Positions 1 to 8,494 of a stretch of 28,233 nt of DNA are shown one piece after another. The stretch comes from Acidobacteriota bacterium (lineage in GTDB: Bacteria > Acidobacteriota > Blastocatellia > Pyrinomonadales > Pyrinomonadaceae), in assembly GCA_023391155.1 (NCBI GenBank), contig JAEWBM010000102.1, positions 1 to 28,233 on the forward strand, in the 5' to 3' direction. The position numbers and the translations under genes were made by a program. Position 1 is the first letter of the stretch; each line of letters begins with the position of its first letter. The notes under the pieces are model-generated. The model was not told the DNA's origin. It ran no database searches and saw only the letters and a list, made by a program, of their open reading frames with translations.

Positions 1-1912
1 CGTTCAAGAAGAAGTCCTGGACGATGCAGAACTCGAGCCCCTCGAATGACCGGGCCGTTTCCTTTGCATTGGCGTTCGAGAGAAAGACATCATAACCGAT
101 CGCCCAAAGTGCCTTGGGACGCCCGTCTTTAGCCGCGTCCATCATCTGGAGTTGGTTAAGGCCTTTTGTTGCCGGGACGGGCGCCTGCCAGACAGATTCG
201 AAAAGCGGACGCCCCTCATCGACGCCGATCGAGCCGGTGAGGATGCCCGGGTCGCAGCCCATATGTGCGGAACCCTGCACATTATTCTGCCCTCGAAGCG
301 GGTTGACGCCGGTCCCGGGCTTACCGATGTTTCCAGTTATAAGCGCCAGGTTTACGATCAGCATCACGCCTTCCGTCCCTTGCAGATGCTCGGTCATCCC
401 CAGGCCGTGAAAGCACATCGCCGGCTTTTCTGCGGCATAGATGCGGGCAGCGCGGCGGATTTCGGCCGCACGAACGCCGCATTCGTTTTCGACAGCCTCA
501 GGTGAATACTGTGCGGCAAACGCCTTCATCTCCTCAAATCCGTCAACGCGTTCGCCGATAAACTCGAGGTCCGCAAGTCCCTCGTCGATGATCGCGTGGA
601 TCAACGCATTGAACAACAAGATATTTGTGCCGGGCCGGAGCTGAAGATGAACATCAGCGTACTTCGTCAACTCTGTCCGACGCGGGTCTATCACGATCAG
701 CCGGGCACCACGGCGAACGGCCTGCTTGATGCGGGCACCGGGTATCGGATGATTCTCGGTCGGGTTCGCGCCGCAGATCAATATCGTCCGGGCAAGCTCG
801 ATATCATTAAAAGAATTTGTCGCCGCCCCGGTTCCCAGGATCATCTTCATCGCCGCGGCGGTCGGTGTGTGGCAAACGCGTGCACAGCAATCGACGTTGT
901 TCGTGCCGAGTGCAACGCGGGCAAATTTTTGAGCAACGTAATTCTCTTCGTTCGTGGCCCGCGCAGAGCCGAGCACGGCGATACTGTCCGGGCCAAACTC
1001 CTCGCTAAATTTCGACAGCCGCGACGCGGTAAAGCTGATCGCCTCGTCCCAATTCACTTGCCGCCACTCGCCGTTCTCACGGATCATCGGTTCCGTAACC
1101 CGGTCCGCGGCATCGATAAAATCAAAGGCGTATCTGCCCTTGACGCAGAGGTGGCCGTTGTTGACCGGTGCGTCCATCGCAGGCCGCACCTGCACGACCT
1201 TGTCGCCTCGAATGCCGACGTCCATCTCACATCCGGTGCCGCAGTATGGGCACGTGGTCTTTACCCACGCCTCCGGCCTCCCGCGTTCGATCACACTTCG
1301 ATCCTCAAGCGCGCCGCTCGGGCAGGCATCGACGCACGCGCCGCATGACACGCAGCTGCTGTCGGCGAATAGGCCAAAGTTGTCAGGGACGATCTCGGTT
1401 ACCTCGCCTCGCCCGGCGACTTGCCAGACGAACTGCCCCTGTACCTCATCACAGATCCTCACGCAGTTATAGCAATCGATGCACCGCGACATATCGACGC
1501 GGATGTATGTGTGCGAATCGTCCGTGCGCCGGTTATGGCCGTTCGATGAAAAATCACCGGCGGTCAGTCCGTACTTCCTCGCAATGCGGTGAAAAGGTTT
1601 CTCGGGGTCGCTTTCAAATGCGTCGGCGGGATAGTGGCGGGCAAGCATCCGCAGGTTCATCTCGCGGGCTTCTTCCAGTTCAGGAGTGTGCGTAGCGACA
1701 TTCACCCCTTCGCTGACCGTGGCCATGCAGCTAGTGACCTCGCGGCCGACGCCCTCGACATGAACCAGGCACATTCGACACGCGCCGACGGGCTTCAGGC
1801 GGGCGTCATCACACAGGGTCGGGATGTCCGCTCCGCACATGCGGGCCGCGTCGAGCAGAGTTATGCCGTCGGGAAAGTCGCGTGTCTCGCCGTTTATAGT
1901 CGCTCGTGCCAT
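1..1912 (-). CDS. Formate dehydrogenase alpha subunit (Cys-type, NuoG-like N-terminus), 3' end outside window
   Basis: This reads leftward from ATG 1910-1912 and stays open to the window edge (637 codons present; family members are usually about 900 or more residues). The start follows a strong AAGGAGG ribosome binding site. Domains in order: a [2Fe-2S] ferredoxin-like domain with C34, C45, C48 and C62; a [4Fe-4S] motif CIDCYNC with C144, C147, C150 and C154; a second cluster CVSCGAC with C187, C190, C193 and C197; and the molybdopterin domain's own cluster C221, C224, C228 and C256. The catalytic motif VDCCARVCH matches the family, with C347 (codon TGC) where E. coli FdhF has selenocysteine, followed by H348. 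By family it oxidises formate to CO2 at a Mo/W-bis-MGD centre in the cytoplasm, with electrons leaving through the N-terminal clusters to a NAD-reducing partner. That partner is not visible here and could lie further left. The gene starts 43 bases after kynureninase on the same strand, suggesting co-transcription. Confidence 0.9.
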   Translation of the reverse strand, partial: MARATINGETRDFPDGITLLDAARMCGADIPTLCDDARLKPVGACRMCLVHVEGVGREVTSCMATVSEGVNVATHTPELEEAREMNLRMLARHYPADAFESDPEKPFHRIARKYGLTAGDFSSNGHNRRTDDSHTYIRVDMSRCIDCYNCVRICDEVQGQFVWQVAGRGEVTEIVPDNFGLFADSSCVSCGACVDACPSGALEDRSVIERGRPEAWVKTTCPYCGTGCEMDVGIRGDKVVQVRPAMDAPVNNGHLCVKGRYAFDFIDAADRVTEPMIRENGEWRQVNWDEAISFTASRLSKFSEEFGPDSIAVLGSARATNEENYVAQKFARVALGTNNVDCCARVCHTPTAAAMKMILGTGAATNSFNDIELARTILICGANPTENHPIPGARIKQAVRRGARLIVIDPRRTELTKYADVHLQLRPGTNILLFNALIHAIIDEGLADLEFIGERVDGFEEMKAFAAQYSPEAVENECGVRAAEIRRAARIYAAEKPAMCFHGLGMTEHLQGTEGVMLIVNLALITGNIGKPGTGVNPLRGQNNVQGSAHMGCDPGILTGSIGVDEGRPLFESVWQAPVPATKGLNQLQMMDAAKDGRPKALWAIGYDVFLSNANAKETARSFEGLEFCIVQDFFLN

Positions 1913-1955
1913 AGGAGCCTCCTTGAGGCTGCATGCAGGACAACCGGGTGTGAAA

Positions 1956-3221
1956 CTATTTTAGCGCAAGTGCGTCGGCGAGTATCGCGGCAAATCGATC
2001 GACGTCGGCGAAAGTATTGTATAGCGGTACCGGAGCAACGCGGATCACATCCGGTTCACGCCAGTCTGCAACGGCACCGCCGGCCGTGACCGCGTCAAAA
2101 AGCGACCGGTCCGCATCCTTCACCCGGATCGAAAGCTGGCACCCTCGCTGCTCAGTGTCGCTGGGAGTAATGATCGAGATGCGGTCGTCCTTTATCGCGT
2201 GGAGCTTGCTTTCGAGATAGGCCGTCAGTCTTTCCGAACGTGCACGAAGTTCCGGCATCGTCGCCTCGTCAAAGATCTCGAGCGAGGCACGCAACGCGGC
2301 GAGCTGAAAGATCGGCGGATTGGAAAGCTGCCACCCTTCGGCACCCGTGAGCGGGCGGAAGTCCGGCCCCATCAAGAACCGCGTCTCTTTGTCGTGTCCC
2401 CACCACCCGGCAAATCGCGGGAGATCGAATGAGCGTGCATGCCGCTCGTGGACAAAGGCCCCGGCGATCGCCCCCGGGCCCGCATTCAAGTATTTATACG
2501 AACACCAGGCGGCAAAATCGACACCCCAATCGTGCAGCCGAAGCTCCAAATTCCCTGCCGCGTGTGCCAGGTCGAATCCGACGACGCACCCGTTTCGGTG
2601 CCCCGCCTCTGTGATCGCCGCCATGTCGAAAGCCTGGCCGGTGTAATAGTTCACCCCGCCGAGCATGATCAGCGCGATCGACGGGCCTTCGCGGTCTATC
2701 AGATCGAGAATGTCCTCGGTGCGTAGCGTCGCCTCGCCCTCGCGAGGCTCAAGCTCGATGAGCTCTTCCGGCGAATACCCGTGAAACGCAAGCTGTGATT
2801 CGACAGCGTATTGATCCGATGGAAACGCACCCTTTTCGATCACTATCTTGTTCCGCTCCGCAGTCGGCCGATAAAACGAGACCATCAGCAGGTGGAGATT
2901 GACCGTAAGCGAATTCATCGCGACGACCTCGACCGGTTTCGCTCCCACCAGCCGCGCAAGCGGTTCGGCCACGAATTCGTGATAGGGGAGCCACGGGTGC
3001 CGCGCGTGCAAATGCCCCTCCACGCCCAGCCGTGCCCAATCCTCGAGTTCCTGATCGATATATTCCCGGGCGGTAACCGGCTGAAGCCCTAGCGAATTGC
3101 CGGTGAAATACACAACCTCGGTCCCGTCGTCAGATCGCGGGATAAGAAAACGCTCGCGAAACCGGCTAAGCGGGTCTTCCGCGTCGAGCGGATGCATTGG
3201 TTGTTTAGGTGCAGCGGTCAT
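1956..3221 (-). CDS. kynU: Kynureninase (PLP-dependent)
   Basis: Kynureninase splits L-kynurenine (or 3-hydroxykynurenine) into anthranilate (or 3-hydroxyanthranilate) plus alanine in the cytoplasm. The 421-residue product has the family length. Visible signatures are GGVNYYTGQ near 188-196, FDLAHAAGN around 216-224 (D217 should contact the PLP ring nitrogen), and the Schiff-base lysine K243 in SYKYLN. I chose ATG 3219-3221 because it lies 5 bases after the ACMSD stop. An in-frame start at 3266 would overlap that gene and add 15 residues unlike the family. No clear Shine-Dalgarno is visible, so translation is probably coupled to the upstream gene. Its place between ACMSD and formate dehydrogenase indicates tryptophan breakdown. 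The other pathway enzymes (dioxygenase, formamidase, kynurenine 3-monooxygenase, 3-hydroxyanthranilate dioxygenase) are not in the window. Confidence 0.93.
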   Translation of the reverse strand: MTAAPKQPMHPLDAEDPLSRFRERFLIPRSDDGTEVVYFTGNSLGLQPVTAREYIDQELEDWARLGVEGHLHARHPWLPYHEFVAEPLARLVGAKPVEVVAMNSLTVNLHLLMVSFYRPTAERNKIVIEKGAFPSDQYAVESQLAFHGYSPEELIELEPREGEATLRTEDILDLIDREGPSIALIMLGGVNYYTGQAFDMAAITEAGHRNGCVVGFDLAHAAGNLELRLHDWGVDFAAWCSYKYLNAGPGAIAGAFVHERHARSFDLPRFAGWWGHDKETRFLMGPDFRPLTGAEGWQLSNPPIFQLAALRASLEIFDEATMPELRARSERLTAYLESKLHAIKDDRISIITPSDTEQRGCQLSIRVKDADRSLFDAVTAGGAVADWREPDVIRVAPVPLYNTFADVDRFAAILADALALK

Positions 3222-3226
3222 AACCG

Positions 3227-4243
3227 TCAGGCAGATCGGAAATTCGACATCTCGAGCCCGAGCCAATCGAGAGCGGCGCCATGCAGCAGCATCCGCTTGT
3301 CCTCGTCAGAGAGTTCGGATGACTCGATCAGCTTGCCCGGTTCGAGTTCGCCGAGCGGGAACGGATAATCCGTCCCCAGGGCGACATGCTCGGCCCCGGC
3401 CAGGCCCACAAGGTAAGCAAGCATTTGCCGATCGTGAACAAGCGAGTCGAAATAGATGCGTTTCAGATAATCACGCGGCTCGGTCTTATTGTCGACGGCG
3501 CACAGGTCGGGGCGAACATGGAAGCCATGTTCGATGCGTCCTATCGTGGCCGGAAAGCTTCCCCCGCCGTGCGCGAAACAGATCTTCAGATCGGGCACCT
3601 TTTCCAGAGTCCCGGAAAATATTAGCGAGCAGATCGCCCTCGATGTCTCTGCCGGCATCCCCACCAGCCACGGCAGCCAGTATTTCTGCATCTCGGCCTG
3701 CCCCATCATGTCCCAGGGATGGACAAAGACCGGCATCGAGAGCCGCTCGCATGCCTGAAAAAATTCGACGAACTGCGGCTCGCCCAGGTTTAGCCCGTTA
3801 ACATTAGTCCCTATCTGGACGCCGGCGAGCCCGATCTCTTTACAATATTCAAGCTCGCGAATGGCAAGGCCGGTTTCCTGCAGCGGAACAGTGCCGATCG
3901 CCACGAAACGGGCCGGGTCCGCGGCTGCCGCCTCGGCAATGTCGTCATTTAGAAAGCGTGCGATCACCGCCCCGTCCTTTGCCGTCGCCCAGTACGTGAA
4001 CATCACCGGCACGGTCGAGAGCACCTGAACATCGACGCCGTGGGCATCCATCTCCGAAATTCGTGCTGCGGGGTCCCAGCAATTCGATTGGATCTCGCGA
4101 AACCTGCGGCCATCGTCACGGACCATCGTGGCACACCCGGTCTCATTATGCTCAAGCGCGATAAACCCGCCATAGCCAAATTTATCTTTCCAACGGGGCA
4201 TCTCTTTTGGGAGAATATGTGTGTGGATGTCGATCTTGAACAT
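3227..4243 (-). CDS. 2-amino-3-carboxymuconate-6-semialdehyde decarboxylase (ACMSD)
   Basis: A metal-dependent amidohydrolase-superfamily decarboxylase that converts ACMS to 2-aminomuconate semialdehyde. It diverts the kynurenine pathway from quinolinate/NAD synthesis towards catabolism. From ATG 4241-4243 the product is 338 residues, almost exactly the usual ACMSD length (about 335). Visible marks are the HxH metal pair H7/H9 in DIHTHILP, the third metal histidine in FVHPWDMMG, AHGGGSFP, RPDLCAVDN, and the metal aspartate in GTDYPFPLGELEPGKLIES. The last run is nearly identical to what I recall of characterised ACMSDs. Longer in-frame starts up to 4369 add a basic tail not found in the family. 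The upstream Shine-Dalgarno is weak. It is the first gene of the leftward unit with kynureninase. The symbol nbaD is used in some bacteria, but I leave it blank. Confidence 0.93.
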   Translation of the reverse strand: MFKIDIHTHILPKEMPRWKDKFGYGGFIALEHNETGCATMVRDDGRRFREIQSNCWDPAARISEMDAHGVDVQVLSTVPVMFTYWATAKDGAVIARFLNDDIAEAAAADPARFVAIGTVPLQETGLAIRELEYCKEIGLAGVQIGTNVNGLNLGEPQFVEFFQACERLSMPVFVHPWDMMGQAEMQKYWLPWLVGMPAETSRAICSLIFSGTLEKVPDLKICFAHGGGSFPATIGRIEHGFHVRPDLCAVDNKTEPRDYLKRIYFDSLVHDRQMLAYLVGLAGAEHVALGTDYPFPLGELEPGKLIESSELSDEDKRMLLHGAALDWLGLEMSNFRSA

Positions 4244-4360
4244 AAGGTGAATCTTGATTTTGCCAGAAAAGCTCGAAATTTTCAGCAAACGCTTTCGGGG
4301 TCCCGGGTCATCTGTTATCTTTGGATGTCTGCTTTTTAACTTCGCAGTGAGGAAATACCA

Positions 4361-5419
4361 ATGAAACACAGGTTTATCGCCTTTTTTACCGCCTTTTTAC
4401 TGCTCTCCAATTTCACTTTGCTCCCCGCTGCAGCGGCCGCAGAAACTCCGGCCGTAAAACGTGCCAAATCTGACCAGCTCGTCGCGATGCTTCCGGCCGC
4501 CGATGCGGTCGTAACCGTTGACATCAAACGTATGTTCGGCGAGGCCGTCCCGATGCTGCTCGCATCAAAACAAGCGATGCTCGGTGACGTCAACGCCAAG
4601 ATCGACGAGATGCGGACGAAGACCGGCATCGACATCAGGCAGTTTGACCTGATGGCCGCCGGCGTCACTTTTACGCAAAAGGCAGACAAGAAATTTGCCA
4701 CGGACGCGGTTGTTATCGCTCGCGGCGCCGTCAACACATCACAGATAATCTCGGCCGCTCGCACCGCCGCCAAGGACAAATATAAGGAAGAGACGCTTGC
4801 CGGCCGTTCGATCTATATCTTTTCCGCAAAAGATGCCGTAGCAGCGGGCCGCGGTGCCGTCACCGGCACAAAGGCCCCCGGCAAATTCGCCAAGATGATC
4901 GACAAGGTCTCCGGCGACATCGCCCTAACCGCACTCGACACCAACACAGTCGCTTTCGGCGATGTCGATCTCGTTCGCAGCACCGTCGAGGCACGGACGC
5001 GGATCAGCACCGACCTTATCACTTTGCTTCACAAGAAACCGTTTGCGATCGCAAATTTCGCCGGAAAAGCGCCGGCGGGACTTTCATCCCTGCTTCCGGT
5101 CGAGCAGGATGAATTTTCGCAAAGCATCGAGTCGATCAAGTATGCTTTCGGCAGCATGGATGCCGCCGGCGGCGTTCTTTCGATGAACATGACCGCCCGC
5201 ACCGACGGCGTTGACAGTGCGACTCAGCTCTATGACACGCTCGAGGTGCTGCAGACCTTCGGCAAGATGGCACTGGGAGCGTCTAAGCGAGCCGATCAGC
5301 AGCTCTATGCCAGGTTGATAGAGGGGCTTGCCCTTTCAAAGGCAGAAGCTGACGTGTCGATGGATCTCCAGATACCGCAGGCCGATATAGATGCGTTGAT
5401 GGCGATCTTGATCAAGTAG
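4361..5419 (+). CDS. Exported protein of unknown function
   Basis: 352 residues. The first ~27 residues form a clear Sec signal peptide (MKHR, a hydrophobic core, then an AAAAA stretch before ETPAV), so the product is probably periplasmic. ATG 4361 follows TGAGGAAAT, a fair ribosome binding site. The mature part starts with a LVAMLPAADAVVTVDI segment and has alternating strand-like and helix-like stretches, with no catalytic motif or membrane segment I recognise. I do not recognise the family; the layout recalls uncharacterised acidobacterial exported proteins, but that is only a resemblance. It diverges from the ACMSD gene across a 117-base region and is closed by the hairpin at 5441-5470, so it looks monocistronic. 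Confidence 0.8.
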   Translation: MKHRFIAFFTAFLLLSNFTLLPAAAAAETPAVKRAKSDQLVAMLPAADAVVTVDIKRMFGEAVPMLLASKQAMLGDVNAKIDEMRTKTGIDIRQFDLMAAGVTFTQKADKKFATDAVVIARGAVNTSQIISAARTAAKDKYKEETLAGRSIYIFSAKDAVAAGRGAVTGTKAPGKFAKMIDKVSGDIALTALDTNTVAFGDVDLVRSTVEARTRISTDLITLLHKKPFAIANFAGKAPAGLSSLLPVEQDEFSQSIESIKYAFGSMDAAGGVLSMNMTARTDGVDSATQLYDTLEVLQTFGKMALGASKRADQQLYARLIEGLALSKAEADVSMDLQIPQADIDALMAILIK

Positions 5420-5440
5420 CGGTCGCCGTAAAATTAAACG

Positions 5441-5470
5441 GGCCGCGGGCGTGGATGCTCGCGGCCTTTT
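5441..5470 (+). terminator. Rho-independent terminator (possibly bidirectional)
   Basis: Two 10-base arms (GGCCGCGGGC at 5441-5450 and GCTCGCGGCC at 5457-5466) pair with one G-U wobble around a 6-base loop and are followed by TTTT. It sits 21 bases after the stop of the 4361-5419 gene. Read leftward, the same hairpin is followed by a T-rich run (TTTAATTTTA), so it could also end the convergent helicase transcript. Confidence 0.85.
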
Positions 5471-5475
5471 CAATT

Positions 5476-6345
5476 TTAAAACCGCCGCCGGCGATAATTT
5501 CCGCCTCCGGAACGCTTTCGGGCAAATTGTTCGAGTTCGCGGTTAAAGCCGCCGTTCGCGTCCACGAGCGGGTAAAGCTGCAGATTGCTCGACAGGTACG
5601 CCGCCCGCAACTCGACGGGGCGCGAGCCCGCACGGTTGATCACACGCACTTTCGTACCCCGGACCGATTCGATCCATTCCGCAAATTCCTCCGCGCGGCC
5701 GACCGTCGCCGACAGCAATAGCAGCCTGATCCTGGGCGGCGAAAGAATTATCGCCTCTTCCCAAACGTGGCCGCGTTCGTCATCCGACAGATAATGGGCC
5801 TCATCCAGGATCACAAAATCGGTCCGCACCTGCTCGCCTTGCCGAAGGGCATCGAAGAGCTGATTTCGATAGATCTCCGTTGTGCCGACGATCAGCGGGG
5901 CATCTGAGTTCTCTTTCCGGTCCCCGGTTAAGATCCCGACATTCTCCGCACCGAATTCCTTCGAAAACTCGATATATTTCGAATTTGTGAGAGCTTTCAA
6001 AGGCGTCGTATACCAGGCCCGCTTGCCGTCGGCCAGCAAACGTCGTATCTCTTCGCGGGCGATCCACGTCTTGCCGCTGCCTGTCGGAGCGGTTACGAGC
6101 ACATCCTGATGCTCGATCGCCTCCAGCGCCTCGATCTGAAAATCGTCAGCCTCAAACGGAGCCGGTTCAGGCACACCGATGCCGGACAACAGCCGCTCGA
6201 CCGCCTTCATCTGCTGAAGGGTCTGCGGCGCTTCGCGTGGAGCAGGGGAACTCTCAGGTGCAAAATTTCGTTTACCTGTTCGTTCTTTGGATGTGCGGCC
6301 GCGAGGCCGTTTTTCCCTGCGGTTCTGCGTCTTTCTTCGCGGCAT
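5476..6345 (-). CDS. SF2 DEAD/DEAH-type helicase, N-terminal RecA domain only (truncated)
   Basis: The 289-residue product holds one complete helicase ATPase domain: a very basic N-terminus (1-25), Walker A APTGSGKT at 86-93, motif Ia TTPLKALTNSKY at 113-124, a GTTEIYR segment at 154-160, DEAH at 181-184 and SAT at 212-214. The best match is the Ski2/Dob10-like branch. Family members continue with a second RecA domain carrying motifs IV-VI, normally 600 or more residues in total. Here the frame ends after an arginine-rich tail (NYRRRRF) just before a terminator, and the DNA beyond codes for another gene on the other strand. No frame nearby holds the missing half. It is either a deletion remnant or a stand-alone ATPase domain. 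The start is uncertain: ATG 6345 is used here; a TTG at 6381 with GGAAG upstream is possible. Confidence 0.75.
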   Translation of the reverse strand: MPRRKTQNRREKRPRGRTSKERTGKRNFAPESSPAPREAPQTLQQMKAVERLLSGIGVPEPAPFEADDFQIEALEAIEHQDVLVTAPTGSGKTWIAREEIRRLLADGKRAWYTTPLKALTNSKYIEFSKEFGAENVGILTGDRKENSDAPLIVGTTEIYRNQLFDALRQGEQVRTDFVILDEAHYLSDDERGHVWEEAIILSPPRIRLLLLSATVGRAEEFAEWIESVRGTKVRVINRAGSRPVELRAAYLSSNLQLYPLVDANGGFNRELEQFARKRSGGGNYRRRRF

Positions 6346-6504
6346 CAGGGAAATGTTAACGCGTGAGCGGGGCAATAGCAATTTCTTCCATTGGGACGGG
6401 TTAAATGCTAAAATTGCGATTTACTCCGCAACGAATCTGCGGCGTCCTGCGTCTAAGGTTTCAGGGAGTTTTGAGGGCTTTTTTGCAATTATATTCGGGG
6501 TTTT

Positions 6505-7857
6505 ATGTTTGAAGAACGATCTTATAGATCGGACGCCGAGACGTCCGCTGCGACTACACAGTCGGATGACGTCTTGTTCGATAATTACGAGATAAAAACG
6601 TGGGAGATGAGTCCGCGGATCTATAAGATCCTCGCCGCATCTGCTGCGGTAAATCTGCTTGCGCTGGTCGTTTTCGCACAGACGAACGTCCTGACGATGA
6701 AGGGCTGTGAGAGCCCGTTCGTCGGCCGCGTCTGCCAGGTGTTGGACACGGTATATGTCGGAGCGGTGCTTTTCGGCACGGAACGGGACTATATCGATGC
6801 CGAATACGACCGCGTTGACCTCGGCGATGCCGAGATCACGATGATCGACGTAAGCAATGTCGGGCCGCAGCTGCAGTATCCGGAAGGGTATTTCCAGATC
6901 GCGAACCCGGAACAGTATGCCGCCATGCAGGCGGCCGACGACGCGATGAGCTTTGGCTCGCCCGGCCTTTCGCCGCTGCCGCCGCCCGGGCCTGACCTGA
7001 TGAACACGCGTCCCGTTCTTCCGCGACCGAACCGCAACCCGATCGCCGGGGGAGACCTGCCCGATTCGCCCCTCGGTGAGATAGAGGAAGATGGCGAGGA
7101 ACAGGAAAATGCGGTAGCAAATAACGATCGCAAGCGCGGAGGCGGCCGGGTTCCGGGCGCGGGCGAGGCAAATTCTGATGAAGTCGCAAAGGCTGAACCG
7201 ACGCCGGATCCATCGATCGACCCGACAGGGTCTTTTCCGACCGGTGATGATATCAACAAGCGGCCGATCGTCGACCTTGCAAATCACGTAAACGATCTGC
7301 GTGACGAGACGGGCCTTAACCTCCAGGGCGATTTTATTATCAAGGCCCGCGGCCGATTGGATAAGGACGGCAAGATCGACCCAAAGACGTTTCGCTATAT
7401 GGAAGCGCAGGGTGACGAGCAACTGGTCGGCGTCGTCCAGGAAGGGATCAGTTCTATAAGCGCGGCCGGTTTTCTCAAATATCTGACGTCGCTGTCAGGC
7501 GAGGATCTGAACCTTGTTTTTCAACAGGATGCGGAGAACCTCTCAGCAATGATAGAATCTCAAATGTCCTCGGAGACGCGGGCGAGATCGATCAAGGCGG
7601 TTCTTGAACTGGTATTGAATACGGCCAGGGATCGTAAGATGAGGCCCGATGCGGACCAGAACGACAAGGACGATCTCACCCTGCTTCAGGGTGCAGCTGT
7701 GAGGCAAGAAGGCAGCCGTGTCATAATTGAATTCGTCGTCCCGAAGACGGTCGCTCATCCGATGATCGAACGTAAACTCGCCGAACAAAAGGCCGAGGCA
7801 CGCAAACCGAATGGAAATGCGGGGCTAAATAATAACGACAACACCGCGTCGAGATGA
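6505..7857 (+). CDS. Membrane-anchored protein with TonB-like layout and C-terminal domain shared with next gene
   Basis: 450 residues. A cytoplasmic N-terminus (1-40) leads to one membrane segment (about 42-58, AAVNLLALVVFA). A periplasmic part with three cysteines or fewer follows, then a proline- and acid-rich linker (about 155-245, e.g. LSPLPPPGPD), then a folded domain (about 249-425). That last domain begins NKRPIVDLAN and includes GRLDKDGKID, AAGFLKYL and a closing VIIEFVVPKT. It is clearly paralogous to most of the next protein. Anchor + proline-rich stalk + C-terminal domain resembles TonB/TolA energy transducers, and GRLDKDGKID resembles TonB-C strands, but I cannot assign TonB itself. 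ATG 6505 has only GGGG upstream. The stop overlaps the next start by 4 bases (ATGA). The function is unknown; a role in the cell envelope is an inference. Confidence 0.82.
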   Translation: MFEERSYRSDAETSAATTQSDDVLFDNYEIKTWEMSPRIYKILAASAAVNLLALVVFAQTNVLTMKGCESPFVGRVCQVLDTVYVGAVLFGTERDYIDAEYDRVDLGDAEITMIDVSNVGPQLQYPEGYFQIANPEQYAAMQAADDAMSFGSPGLSPLPPPGPDLMNTRPVLPRPNRNPIAGGDLPDSPLGEIEEDGEEQENAVANNDRKRGGGRVPGAGEANSDEVAKAEPTPDPSIDPTGSFPTGDDINKRPIVDLANHVNDLRDETGLNLQGDFIIKARGRLDKDGKIDPKTFRYMEAQGDEQLVGVVQEGISSISAAGFLKYLTSLSGEDLNLVFQQDAENLSAMIESQMSSETRARSIKAVLELVLNTARDRKMRPDADQNDKDDLTLLQGAAVRQEGSRVIIEFVVPKTVAHPMIERKLAEQKAEARKPNGNAGLNNNDNTASR

Positions 7858-8486
7858 CTCTCTTCCGCCTAAATAAAACGGTCAGTCTGGTGGCGATCTT
7901 GTGCTTTGCAGCTGCTGCTGCTTTGGCCCAGGACGGAGCTCCGCGGGATGAGATTTTAATCAATAAGCGGCCGATGGTCGACTTTCAGAATTCTCTTCTT
8001 GAAAAGCTTGAAAAAGGTGACGTCAACTGGCAGGGTGAATTTTCGCTTGAGTTGACCGGCTCGCTTGATGGAACCGGACGGATTGATCCGAGTTCCGTCG
8101 TGATAAATACGAATGGCGATCCGATATTGACGGCCGTTGCTCTTGAGGGCATAGAGGCTGTCAATTCAGCCGGCTTCTTTCAATATATCAACGGCCTTTT
8201 AGAGAGCAAGATCATGATCACGATTGCTCAAGATGATGAAAATCTCACCGCCGTTTTGCGTTCAAGCGCTGAGACGGAACGCCGGGCCAAAAGTGTTGAA
8301 CATATATTCACAATAATAAGGACATCGACATTAGCTAGACTTAGGAAAGACCCTTCGCCCGGAGCGAAATATGACAAATCGATTTTCAACGCGACGAGCA
8401 TCTCGCGGAATGAAAAAATTATCGAAATAAAGATGCTAATGCCAAAGACCGACTTTCACGGTATGATAAAAACAGCTCTTAACTGA
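7854..8486 (+). CDS. Exported protein, soluble paralogue of the C-terminal domain of the preceding gene
   Basis: 210 residues with a signal peptide (about 1-25, ending AAALAQ), then a single domain (36-207). It aligns along its length with residues ~250-425 of the preceding product: NKRPMVDF/NKRPIVDL, GSLDGTGRIDP/GRLDKDGKIDP, SAGFFQYI/AAGFLKYL, QDDENLTAV/QDAENLSAM, then a closing IEIKMLMPKT/IEFVVPKT strand. The start codon overlaps the upstream stop (ATGA), so the two are translationally coupled and probably made in fixed proportion. Codon use is more AT-rich than in its neighbours. Unlike its partner it lacks the membrane anchor and the proline-rich stalk. I know no family function; an envelope partner of the anchored paralogue is the simplest inference. 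Confidence 0.82.
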   Translation: MTLFRLNKTVSLVAILCFAAAAALAQDGAPRDEILINKRPMVDFQNSLLEKLEKGDVNWQGEFSLELTGSLDGTGRIDPSSVVINTNGDPILTAVALEGIEAVNSAGFFQYINGLLESKIMITIAQDDENLTAVLRSSAETERRAKSVEHIFTIIRTSTLARLRKDPSPGAKYDKSIFNATSISRNEKIIEIKMLMPKTDFHGMIKTALN

Positions 8487-8494
8487 GCAATAGA

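Noticed and set aside
872..874. Possible selenocysteine codon in formate dehydrogenase
   Set aside because: The catalytic codon is TGC (cysteine), not TGA, so no recoding is needed.
596..1348. Long plus-strand open frame opposite the formate dehydrogenase gene
   Set aside because: The minus-strand frame has iron-sulfur and molybdopterin motifs in order; the plus-strand translation is arginine-rich and has no recognisable domain.
6421..7422. Long minus-strand open frame (333 codons)
   Set aside because: Antisense to the anchored TonB-like gene, whose frame has a membrane segment, a stalk and a domain paralogous to the next gene; the antisense product has no such structure.
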